Part shown: positions 1 to 5,415 of the stretch, piece by piece | Position numbering within the stretch: the first letter of the stretch is position 1 | Layout: each line of letters starts with the position of its first letter | NCBI GenBank assembly: GCA_030634505.1 | Contig: DAOWAQ010000155.1 | Span: forward strand, 1 to 5,415 | Source: Calditrichia bacterium | GTDB taxonomy: Bacteria > Calditrichota > Calditrichia > JAJRVZ01 | Direction: 5' to 3' | Length of the DNA stretch: 5,415 bases | The notes under the pieces: generated by a model | What the model was told of the DNA's origin: nothing | The model's database searches: none | Seen by the model: only the letters and a program-made list of their open reading frames with translations | Translations under genes and position numbers: made by a program

Positions 1-37
1 ATCCCACAAGAAATAATTGATAAAAATAATCTATTAA

Positions 38-238
38 ATACCTTTCCAATCAAAACAATTGTTTGTATATCCACGCGAGTGTATCTTAGATAAATTACCA
101 TGCTCATTTATTCGCATCGGAAGTTCCAATGGTAAAATACACGACTTGCATGTTTCCGATTTTGATGTGGATGAAGAATGTATTCGGACGGGTGTAAAAG
201 TTTTATCAAAAACTATCAGTGAATATTTTAAGAATTGA
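38..238 (+). pseudogene. C-terminal remnant of an M20-family amidohydrolase/peptidase
   Basis: The frame ending at TGA 236-238 reads LPCSFIRIGSSNGKIHDLH followed by VSDFDVDEECIRTGVKVLSK and a short Glu/Tyr/Phe/Lys tail. This resembles the end of M20D amidohydrolases (amino-acid or peptide N-acyl hydrolases), where a 'PG(S/A)FIR(L/I)G' strand precedes an H-x-H-(S/T)-x-x-F/D-F-(D/N)-(D/E)-E segment. The His at 149-151 corresponds to a late metal-ligand His of the family. The frame is closed upstream by TAA codons at 35-37 and 14-16. The expected G-G/A-E-D-F-x-Y motif just before this stretch is damaged: only a Pro-Arg-Glu-Cys-Ile-Leu-Asp run is visible. Frame 1 is open from position 1 to a TAA at 91-93 and could hold the upstream part, which would imply a frameshift near 75-90, but I do not recognise its protein. 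It points towards etfA (convergent) and is probably unrelated to it. Family assignment is from memory of motifs and is moderately sure. The broken state is clearer than the exact family. Confidence 0.55.
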
Positions 239-250
239 AATTAAAAAATA

Positions 251-282
251 AACCTTCAAGGTATTAATAAACCTTGGAGGTT
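251..282 (-). terminator. Rho-independent terminator after etfA, possibly bidirectional
   Basis: Bases 251-262 and 271-282 form a 12-bp stem around an 8-base loop (263-270). All pairs are Watson-Crick on the plus-strand transcript except one U.G wobble (256/277). On the minus-strand transcript that pair becomes an A/C mismatch. In the minus direction the hairpin begins 8 bases beyond the etfA stop and is followed by a T-rich tract (TATTTTTTAA, bases 250-241), the usual intrinsic terminator layout. In the plus direction it follows the end of the M20 remnant (stop 236-238), with only a weak T-containing stretch after it. It therefore probably ends the beta-oxidation/ETF transcript and may also insulate the convergent remnant. 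Confidence 0.8.
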
Positions 283-290
283 CTTATATT

Positions 291-1244
291 TTACAATGCT
301 TCTGTCATTTTGGGTACCACTTCAAACAAGTCTCCCACAATTCCATAATCCGCAACTTTAAATATCGGTGCATCAGGATCTTTATTAATCGCTACTATAT
401 ATTTTGAGGATGACATTCCTGCCAAATGTTGAATCGCTCCCGAAATTCCCACAGCAATATACAATGATGGTGAAACCGTTTTGCCGGTTTGCCCAACTTG
501 CTCATCATACGGACGCCATCCGGCGTCAACTGCTGCACGAGAAGCGCCTGTCGCAGCACCTAATTTTTTTGCCAGCGATTCAATTAAATGATAGTTTTCC
601 GGACCCTTCATGCCACGCCCGCCGGAAATGATAATATCGGCTTCTGTAACATCCAATTTATCTTTGGCGCCAGCTATAATTTCCTTTACAATAGCCTTAA
701 AATCACCTATGTCAGCTGTCTTTTCTTCAACACTGGCTGAAACAGAATTTTCTTCCGGTAAATATATATTGGGACGGATTGTCAATATTTTTATAGCCGA
801 AGTTAATTTCACGGTTGTTCTAACTTTACCGGCATACATAGGTCTGACAATTCTAAGTTCCTCTCCATCAACTTCTACAGATACAACATCAGTTGCTACC
901 GCACCATTTACTTTTGCTGCAACTCTGGGAGCCAGATCTTTTCCCATAGCCGTTGCGCCCATTATAACAATTCCAGCCTGATAGTCATTGATAGCTTCCG
1001 CCATTAATTTTGCATAACCTTCGGAACTGTAATTTTCCAATTTTGCATCCTGGTAAACAACAACTTTTTCAGCACCGTATTTTTCCAGTTCACCCGATAA
1101 TCCCGATACAGAATTACCAATTAAAACAGCAACGACATTGGCACCAAGTTCTGTGGCAATCTTTTTGGCAATGGTGATGTTTTCAAATGCTATTTTTTTG
1201 ATTTCGCCATTTCTTTGTTCGGCAAACACCAAAATACTACTCAT
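291..1244 (-). CDS. etfA: Electron transfer flavoprotein alpha subunit
   Basis: EtfA is the FAD-carrying alpha subunit of the cytoplasmic heterodimer EtfAB, which collects electrons from acyl-CoA dehydrogenases and delivers them to the quinone pool through ETF:quinone oxidoreductase. At 317 residues it has the normal family length. Residues 1 to about 180 form the N-terminal alpha/beta domain (starts SSILVFAEQRNGEIKK). The C-terminal FAD-binding domain follows from about residue 200. It shows ISGGRGMKGPEN (206-217), GASRAAVDAGW (233-243), GQTGKTVSPS (251-260), the ETF-alpha signature LYIAVGISGAIQH (261-273) and INKDPDAPIF (286-295). The ATG at 1242-1244 is preceded by AGGAGA (1251-1256) with a 6-base gap, which supports this start. 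The stop is TAA. It is the last gene of the cluster, 82 bases after etfB, a long gap for this pair that contains a tandem repeat. No ferredoxin domain is fused. Whether this ETF is a canonical or an electron-bifurcating type cannot be settled by eye. Its place next to a beta-oxidation dehydrogenase favours the canonical role. Confidence 0.97.
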   Translation of the reverse strand: MSSILVFAEQRNGEIKKIAFENITIAKKIATELGANVVAVLIGNSVSGLSGELEKYGAEKVVVYQDAKLENYSSEGYAKLMAEAINDYQAGIVIMGATAMGKDLAPRVAAKVNGAVATDVVSVEVDGEELRIVRPMYAGKVRTTVKLTSAIKILTIRPNIYLPEENSVSASVEEKTADIGDFKAIVKEIIAGAKDKLDVTEADIIISGGRGMKGPENYHLIESLAKKLGAATGASRAAVDAGWRPYDEQVGQTGKTVSPSLYIAVGISGAIQHLAGMSSSKYIVAINKDPDAPIFKVADYGIVGDLFEVVPKMTEAL

Positions 1245-1280
1245 TTATTTTCTCCTATCTATTTTAATTTTTGGCTTTTT

Positions 1281-1308
1281 GTTCTTGGTTCTTGGTTCTT
1301 GGTTCTTT
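1281..1308. repeat. Tandem 7-bp repeat (GTTCTTG, about four copies) in the etfB-etfA gap
   Basis: Three exact copies of GTTCTTG (1281-1287, 1288-1294, 1295-1301) are followed by a fourth with one change, GTTCTTT (1302-1308). On the coding strand the unit reads CAAGAAC. The array lies between the etfB stop and the etfA ribosome binding site, so it is transcribed as operon spacer. Copy number of such short arrays can vary by slippage, which would change the spacing in steps of seven bases without touching either reading frame. Similar repeats are, from memory, common between genes in Bacteroidota/Ignavibacteriota genomes. No function is visible. Confidence 0.9.
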
Positions 1309-1326
1309 AATCTTGGATATTGGTGC

Positions 1327-2079
1327 TTATGAAATCACCTTAGCTTCTTCTTTTAATAGCCGGATTAATTCCGGAACAGCTTCTGCCCCTTCGCCCACAA
1401 TTTTACCTTCTGGTTTTTGTGGCGGATTATTAATTTCAACAATTTCAATTTTATTATCAGTAAGTGATATGTTTTTTTCTTCAATTTGTATTTTTTTAGC
1501 AGCCATAATTCCTTTTAAAGAAGCATAACGCGGTTCATTTAATCCTCTTTGGGTAGTAAGTATTACAGGTAATTTTGCTTCTGTCTTCTCTACACCACCT
1601 TCAATCTGTCTCTCTGCTATAACCACGTCACCTTGAATATCCAGTTTTGTAATTACATTAATAGCAGGAATATCCAACAGTTCACTTAATATTGGACCGA
1701 TTTGAGCATTATCATCGTCAATTGCCTGTTTCCCTAAAAGGATAACATCATAATTGCCTTCTTTTAATACCTGTGCCAGGGCAGTTGCCGTTATCATCGG
1801 ATCAACCGGAGTAGAATCAATTTTGATATGGATTGCCTTGGTGGCGCCCATTGCCAGTGCACTGCGCATTGAAGAAGTAATTCTGTCCGGTCCAAGAGAA
1901 ATGATTGTTACATCACTCTCATGCGCCTCTTTTAGTTTTAAAGCTTCTTCCACAGCCAACTCATCATAAGGATTTAGAATGAAATTTATCTCGCTTTCAT
2001 CAATGGACTTTTTGTCTTCACCAATTTTTATACGGGCTTCCGTGTCGGGAACCTGCTTTACACAAACAGCAATATTCAC
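1327..2079 (-). CDS. etfB: Electron transfer flavoprotein beta subunit
   Basis: EtfB is the partner of EtfA. It binds AMP in canonical ETFs and carries the recognition loop that docks on acyl-CoA dehydrogenases. The protein has 250 residues, the usual size. It begins MNIAVCVKQVPDTEARIKI, the typical first strand. It contains LGKQAIDDDNAQIGP (115-129), a nucleotide-binding region, then the ETF-beta signature around 153-185 with ERQIEGGVEKTEAKLPVILT. The stretch NEPRYASLKGIMAAKK (181-196) corresponds to the dehydrogenase recognition loop. The start is GTG (2077-2079). It is chosen because a strong AAGGAGG lies 7 bases upstream and the protein aligns from this residue. The stop is TAA. The gene lies 242 bases after the in-frame end of the acyl-CoA dehydrogenase gene (TAA 2322-2324). 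That gap includes a palindromic repeat and may also house a promoter of its own, although no convincing promoter is seen. Confidence 0.97.
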   Translation of the reverse strand: MNIAVCVKQVPDTEARIKIGEDKKSIDESEINFILNPYDELAVEEALKLKEAHESDVTIISLGPDRITSSMRSALAMGATKAIHIKIDSTPVDPMITATALAQVLKEGNYDVILLGKQAIDDDNAQIGPILSELLDIPAINVITKLDIQGDVVIAERQIEGGVEKTEAKLPVILTTQRGLNEPRYASLKGIMAAKKIQIEEKNISLTDNKIEIVEINNPPQKPEGKIVGEGAEAVPELIRLLKEEAKVIS

Positions 2080-2086
2080 GTTATTT

Positions 2087-2093
2087 CCTCCTT
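2087..2093 (-). promoter_or_regulatory. Shine-Dalgarno site deciding the GTG start of etfB
   Basis: AAGGAGG on the minus strand, 7 bases before the GTG codon at 2077-2079. It is a near-perfect anti-16S match and the reason for preferring the non-ATG start. Confidence 0.85.
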
Positions 2094-2149
2094 TTATTAT
2101 CTATTTTCATATAATACTTAGATTAAAATTTTTACCGAATTGACATTTC

Positions 2150-2231
2150 TGTCATTTCGAAGCGTAGCGAGAAATCTTCTTATATAAATTTTCCGATTTC
2201 TCTCCCGATTGAAATCGGAATCGAAATGACA
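2150..2231. repeat. Palindromic intergenic element with terminal and internal inverted repeats (MITE/REP-like)
   Basis: The outer ends TGTCATTTCGA (2150-2160) and TCGAAATGACA (2221-2231) are perfect 11-bp inverted repeats. Inside are a 10-bp inverted repeat, TTCCGATTTC (2191-2200) with GAAATCGGAA (2211-2220), and an 8-bp pair, GAGAAATC (2169-2176) with GATTTCTC (2195-2202). The two inner pairs overlap and would compete when folded. The element is 82 bp long, encodes nothing, and has more G+C than its AT-rich flanks. From memory, sequences of the type 'GTCATTTCGA-agcg-tagcgaGAAATC' are common dispersed repeats between genes of Bacteroidota and relatives. The structure suggests a small non-autonomous mobile or REP-like element. 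No convincing target-site duplication is visible. It lies in the gap between the dehydrogenase and etfB. Confidence 0.8.
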
Positions 2232-2321
2232 TAAGTAAATATTTTGGCTGAGTCTAAATACACAATTACTAAATATTATTCATAATTCTTAATTATTTAT
2301 TCAATATTCAGAATTCTTTTT

Positions 2322-2531
2322 TTACGAAATATTGTATTGACCTTCTTCCTTTAATATTTCTGATATCTTTAAAATACTAACATCATCATTTTTATCAACC
2401 ATCAACAAGTTTCTTCTCACTAATCGCCAGGCTTGGTTGCAAAAAGAATTACAAAGCATGATTTCTTTTTTGCATTTTTCAGCGCTTTTTTCATTTATAC
2501 ATTTATCTGTTCTTGATAAAATTGCAATGAT
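2322..2531 (-). pseudogene. C-terminal 69 codons of the acyl-CoA dehydrogenase, separated by an in-frame TGA
   Basis: Directly after the TGA at 2532-2534 the same frame stays open for 69 codons to a TAA (2322-2324). It begins IIAILSRTDKCINEKS, continues through MLCNSFCNQAWRLVRRNLL and then VDKNDD, and ends EEGQYNIS. This is the expected tail of VLCAD-like acyl-CoA dehydrogenases, which typically run 'LY(A/G)M-x-x-VLSR...' and, after a helix, '...W-R-x-V-R-R-N-L...D-x-N-D-D'. The match starts without loss or gain of a base, so a single nonsense codon is the only lesion. There is no good ribosome binding site and start here for a separate protein. This piece is either not translated or reached only by read-through. 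With it the full protein would be 576 residues, close to the family length. Confidence 0.85.
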
Positions 2532-4052
2532 TCAGTAAAGATAGATCATTGCATCAGCAAGTCGTGTTTGAATAATTTGTTTCTGGATAATACTTTTTCC
2601 GTATTTCATTAAAACACGTTCTGTCGTGATATGCAAATTTTTTGCCCAATTTTCAAACAAAGCTTTTGATTCTGTAAGAGATGAATGAACATCCTGTATA
2701 CGTTCTTTTGTTAATCTATCCTTTACATAACTGACTGCATAATCACTCAATACACCAAAGCCTTTAATAGGGTCTTTTAAAGCTTTACCAATTTTTTTTA
2801 AATATTCACCTCGTTCCTGTATTCCGGAAAGTGCAACAAAAAGCCGTAAAATTTCGTTAGTTCCCTCAAAAATTGAATTTATTCTGGAATCTCTCACCCA
2901 TTGTTCATAGGGATATTCCTGGCTATAACCTATACCCCCTGCCATTTGTAATACTTCATTTGCATTTTCCCATAAGCGATCAGTAGCATAAGTTTTACTC
3001 ATAGCAGATTCTAATGAATAGTCCACTTTTCCACTATCAATAAGTGCTGTAGTTAGATATGTCATTGATTCTGCTGCATAAATATTAATCGCGATCTGAG
3101 AAATCTTATCTTTTATTGCCTCAAATTCAATTAGAGGACGGTTGAATTGTTGCCGTTCTTTTACATGAGTAATTGCTTGTTTAAGCATCGTTTTTGAACC
3201 ACCTACTGAACCCCCTGCTAATCCAACGCGACCGGAATTTAAAACTTCCATAGCTACCTTAAAGCCTTTTCCTCTTTCGCCTATTATATTTTCAAATGGT
3301 ACTTCTACATTATCAAAAATAACTTCTGTTGTGGATGAAGCACGAATTCCTAATTTCTTTTCTTGTTTACTGGATGCAACACCCATATCACGGGTTACCA
3401 TAAGAGCAGTGATTTTGTCCTTTTTTTCACCATCAGGCATTTCAATCTCTTCCTTTGCAAACACAGTAAAAAAATCAGCAATACCACCGTTGGTAATCCA
3501 CATTTTTGTACCATTTAAAATATAGACGCCTTTTTTCTTGTCACGCACCACTCTTGTTTTTATGCCACCAGCATCAGATCCGGCGCTGGGCTCTGTCAAA
3601 CAATATGCTGCAATCATTTCGCCCGTTGCCAATTTTGGTAAATATTTTTCTTTTTGTTCTTTGGTTCCAAAAAGCAGTAATCCTTTTAAACCTATCGATT
3701 GATGAGCTCCTATTAATAGCGCAATACTGCCGTCTACTTTTCCTACTTCTTCCAAAACTCGAACGTAAGATGTACTGGTTATTCCAAATCCACCATATTC
3801 TTCAGGAATTACCAATCCAAAAAAACCTAATTCTTTCAAATCATCAATAACTGTTGTTGGAACTTCACATATTTCATCAAATTTTGATGAATCAATATTG
3901 TCTTCGGCAAATTTTCTAAATGTTTCTAATATTAAATCCAGGTTTTCTTTTTCTTCTTTATCCTGTTCTGGATAGGGAAAAACCATTTCATCAACAAGAT
4001 ATCCGCTGAACAAAGATTTTGAAAAACTGGGCAGTGTTTCTGATTTTTTCAT
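2532..4052 (-). CDS. Acyl-CoA dehydrogenase (VLCAD-like), C-terminus cut by an in-frame TGA
   Basis: FAD-dependent acyl-CoA dehydrogenase that introduces the 2,3-trans double bond into fatty acyl-CoA and reduces ETF, encoded nearby. The 506 residues contain an N-terminal helical domain (about 35-145), then the beta domain with signature CLTEPSAGSD (151-160) and KMWITNGG (183-190). The C-terminal helical domain carries QMAGGIGYSQEYPYEQW (369-385) and IFEGTNEILRLF (394-405). In the last motif Glu396 matches the catalytic base of VLCAD (fatty acyl-CoA alpha-proton abstraction). A further domain after about residue 415 is typical of the longer VLCAD/ACAD9-like branch, not short-chain types. The ATG (4050-4052) has AAGGAG (4059-4064) 6 bases upstream. 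An overlapping out-of-frame ATG at 4054-4056 is rejected because it does not lead into the dehydrogenase frame. It lies 32 bases after the FadB/FadJ-type gene, so the two are very likely one operon. The stop is TGA, beyond which the family's last ~70 residues continue in frame. All catalytic motifs precede the stop, so the short product might fold but would lack the distal helices. Confidence 0.93.
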   Translation of the reverse strand: MKKSETLPSFSKSLFSGYLVDEMVFPYPEQDKEEKENLDLILETFRKFAEDNIDSSKFDEICEVPTTVIDDLKELGFFGLVIPEEYGGFGITSTSYVRVLEEVGKVDGSIALLIGAHQSIGLKGLLLFGTKEQKEKYLPKLATGEMIAAYCLTEPSAGSDAGGIKTRVVRDKKKGVYILNGTKMWITNGGIADFFTVFAKEEIEMPDGEKKDKITALMVTRDMGVASSKQEKKLGIRASSTTEVIFDNVEVPFENIIGERGKGFKVAMEVLNSGRVGLAGGSVGGSKTMLKQAITHVKERQQFNRPLIEFEAIKDKISQIAINIYAAESMTYLTTALIDSGKVDYSLESAMSKTYATDRLWENANEVLQMAGGIGYSQEYPYEQWVRDSRINSIFEGTNEILRLFVALSGIQERGEYLKKIGKALKDPIKGFGVLSDYAVSYVKDRLTKERIQDVHSSLTESKALFENWAKNLHITTERVLMKYGKSIIQKQIIQTRLADAMIYLY

Positions 4053-4084
4053 TCATGACTCCTTTTGGGTAAATTAAATTGAAA

Positions 4085-5415
4085 TTAATTTCCCCAATAC
4101 TCATAAAAATTTTTATTTTCTTTTGCCATCTTTTTTAAAGCATCAGACAATTCAAATCGCGAACCGTATTCCTGAGAAAAACTTTGTAAAGTTGAACTGA
4201 CTTTTTCAATTCCTTCACTATCTGCATAATTAAGTAATCCACCTCTGAATGGGGCGAATCCGGTTCCAAAAATCATTCCCAAATCAACATCCTTTGGTCT
4301 GTCCACAATTTTTTCATCCAGACACCGCGTTGCTTCATTAATCATAGGATAAACCATTCTCTGAATCAATTGATCCTCAGACAGTGTGGTTTTGTTTTTT
4401 ACAGAAATGTATGATTCTATATTACTATCATATATTTTCTTTTTTCCATCATATTTATAGAATCCCACTTTAGATTTTTTACCAATTTTTCCGTCTTTTA
4501 CCATATTTTCCAAAATATCCGATTCCGCCATTCTATCACCCATGCTTTGACCAAGTATTTTTGCAACCTTAAAAGCAACATCAATACCCACTTCATCAAA
4601 TAATTCTATGGGGCCCATAGGCATTCCAAAATTCAGCATAGCACGATCAATCTTTTGTATTCCATGTCCTTCCTCTAATAAAGATACCGCTTCAACCATG
4701 TAAGGAACCAACAAGCGATTTACCAAAAATCCGGGACCGTCACTAACAACCACCGGAGTTTTTCCCAGCGCTTTTGCTAATTGAAATGTTGTAGCAACTG
4801 CTTCATCTGTCGAATCTTTTCCGCGAATCACTTCTACTAATGGCATCATGTGCACCGGATTGAAGAAGTGCATCCCCACAAATCTTTGCGGATTTCTAAA
4901 TGCCTTTGCCATATCATTTACTAAAAGTGAAGATGTGTTAGTCACAACGATTGCATCTTCACGAATATTATTTTCAAGTTCTTTAAAAACCGTTTTTTTG
5001 ATTTCCAAATCTTCAACGATGGCTTCAACAATAAAATCGACTGATTTAAAACCGCTGTAATCAATCGTACCTGTAATTTTTTGCAGAATTTGCGACATCT
5101 CAAGTTTAGTTAGTCTTCTCCTTCTAACTTTGCCTTTCAATACAGACGCCGCTTGTTGATATGCTTTTCCCACTGCATCAAAATTGATATCTTTTACACG
5201 GGAAGGTATATTCCTACCAGCAAATAATTGGGCAATTCCACCACCCATTACACCCGCACCCAATACAGCTGACTTCTTAATTGGTAATACTTTTGTATCT
5301 ATATTTGATGTTCCATTTTGTTTTTTTACATCTTCAGTCCAGAAAAATATTTTAATCAAATTTCTAGATATATCTGTAACAATCAGATCACCAAGAGCTT
5401 TAGCTTCAGCTTCCA
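4085..5415 (-). CDS. FadB/FadJ-type fatty oxidation multifunctional enzyme, 3-hydroxyacyl-CoA dehydrogenase part (5' end off-window)
   Basis: The frame is open to the right edge, so the N-terminus is missing. The 442 complete codons begin EAEAKALGDLIVTDISRNLI, the linker that in FadB/FadJ and mitochondrial trifunctional alpha subunits joins an N-terminal enoyl-CoA hydratase (crotonase) domain to the dehydrogenase. A TTG at 5357-5359 is internal and is not the start. Next comes the NAD-binding Rossmann motif VLGAGVMGGGIAQ (codons near 5220-5266), then TNTSSLL, then GMHFFNPVHMMPLVEVIRG. In the last, the His at 4868-4870 and the Glu of 'PLVE' match the catalytic dyad of 3-hydroxyacyl-CoA dehydrogenases. 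DGPGFLVNRLL begins the first C-terminal helical domain, and a second copy follows (YPMINEATRCLDEK, then FGTGFAPFRGGLL). The second copy is characteristic of FadB/FadJ, not the single-domain enzyme. It oxidises 3-hydroxyacyl-CoA to 3-ketoacyl-CoA with NAD+. It is the first gene seen in the operon, with a stop TAA 32 bases before the acyl-CoA dehydrogenase. FadB versus FadJ cannot be told from this part, so no symbol is given. Confidence 0.93.
   Translation of the reverse strand, partial: EAEAKALGDLIVTDISRNLIKIFFWTEDVKKQNGTSNIDTKVLPIKKSAVLGAGVMGGGIAQLFAGRNIPSRVKDINFDAVGKAYQQAASVLKGKVRRRRLTKLEMSQILQKITGTIDYSGFKSVDFIVEAIVEDLEIKKTVFKELENNIREDAIVVTNTSSLLVNDMAKAFRNPQRFVGMHFFNPVHMMPLVEVIRGKDSTDEAVATTFQLAKALGKTPVVVSDGPGFLVNRLLVPYMVEAVSLLEEGHGIQKIDRAMLNFGMPMGPIELFDEVGIDVAFKVAKILGQSMGDRMAESDILENMVKDGKIGKKSKVGFYKYDGKKKIYDSNIESYISVKNKTTLSEDQLIQRMVYPMINEATRCLDEKIVDRPKDVDLGMIFGTGFAPFRGGLLNYADSEGIEKVSSTLQSFSQEYGSRFELSDALKKMAKENKNFYEYWGN

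Noticed and set aside
404..1528. Plus-strand open frames opposite etfA and etfB (for example 404-631, 610-981, 1138-1332, 1271-1528)
   Set aside because: They are antisense to clearly conserved proteins, have no recognisable domains or good ribosome binding sites, and have low-complexity hydrophobic translations.
2232..2321. Possible terminator or promoter in the AT-rich stretch after the dehydrogenase
   Set aside because: Only imperfect AT-only pairings (AATATTC and GAATTC-like) are seen, with no GC stem followed by a T-run and no convincing -35/-10 pair.
2532..2534. TGA reassigned to Gly (as in Gracilibacteria) or Trp across the genome
   Set aside because: None of the other genes here has an internal TGA, GGA and TGG codons are in normal use, and the M20 remnant ends sensibly on TGA.
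3331..3850. Plus-strand open frames opposite the acyl-CoA dehydrogenase
   Set aside because: They are shadows of the conserved minus-strand gene, with no family resemblance.
4054..4056. Earlier ATG as the start of the acyl-CoA dehydrogenase
   Set aside because: It is in another frame, and the ATG at 4050-4052 has proper spacing from AAGGAG and leads into the conserved protein.
5357..5359. TTG as the start of the 3-hydroxyacyl-CoA dehydrogenase gene
   Set aside because: The frame remains open to the window edge and the upstream residues match the FadB/FadJ linker, so the codon is an internal Leu.

Overview
The window holds a fatty-acid beta-oxidation gene cluster on the minus strand. In transcription order (right to left) it contains the 3' part of a FadB/FadJ-type multifunctional enzyme (cut by the right edge), a VLCAD-like acyl-CoA dehydrogenase, etfB and etfA. 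The cluster ends in a rho-independent terminator at 251-282. That terminator faces the end of a convergent plus-strand gene remnant, a degraded M20-type amidohydrolase tail at about 38-238. No RNA genes, CRISPR arrays or insertion sequence genes were found. The DNA is AT-rich. The proteins and the style of the intergenic repeats suggest a member of the Bacteroidota/Ignavibacteriota/FCB bacteria. This placement is an impression from memory and cannot be proven here.

The genes fit one pathway. The acyl-CoA dehydrogenase oxidises acyl-CoA to trans-2-enoyl-CoA and passes electrons to the electron-transfer flavoprotein EtfAB. The FadB/FadJ-type protein hydrates the enoyl-CoA (domain off-window) and oxidises the 3-hydroxyacyl-CoA with NAD+. 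No thiolase and no ETF:quinone oxidoreductase lie inside the window.

The most notable observation is in the acyl-CoA dehydrogenase. Its reading frame stops at an in-frame TGA (2532-2534). The same frame then continues for 69 more sense codons to a TAA at 2322-2324, and this stretch encodes the expected C-terminus of the family. The gene is therefore 576 codons broken by one point nonsense codon, not a naturally short 506-residue protein. No other gene in the window (about 1,000 further codons) has an internal TGA, and the M20 remnant appears to end naturally on TGA, so genome-wide reassignment of TGA is unlikely.

Intergenic layout: 239-290 is the terminator region. 1245-1326 (etfB-etfA gap) carries about four tandem copies of a 7-bp repeat. 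2080-2321 (acyl-CoA dehydrogenase-etfB gap) carries a palindromic MITE/REP-like element at 2150-2231, flanked by AT-rich sequence with no further gene. 4053-4084 is a short operon gap with a good ribosome binding site. I see no evidence of a wholly new biological system. The interest lies in the interrupted dehydrogenase and the repeats that have entered the operon gaps.
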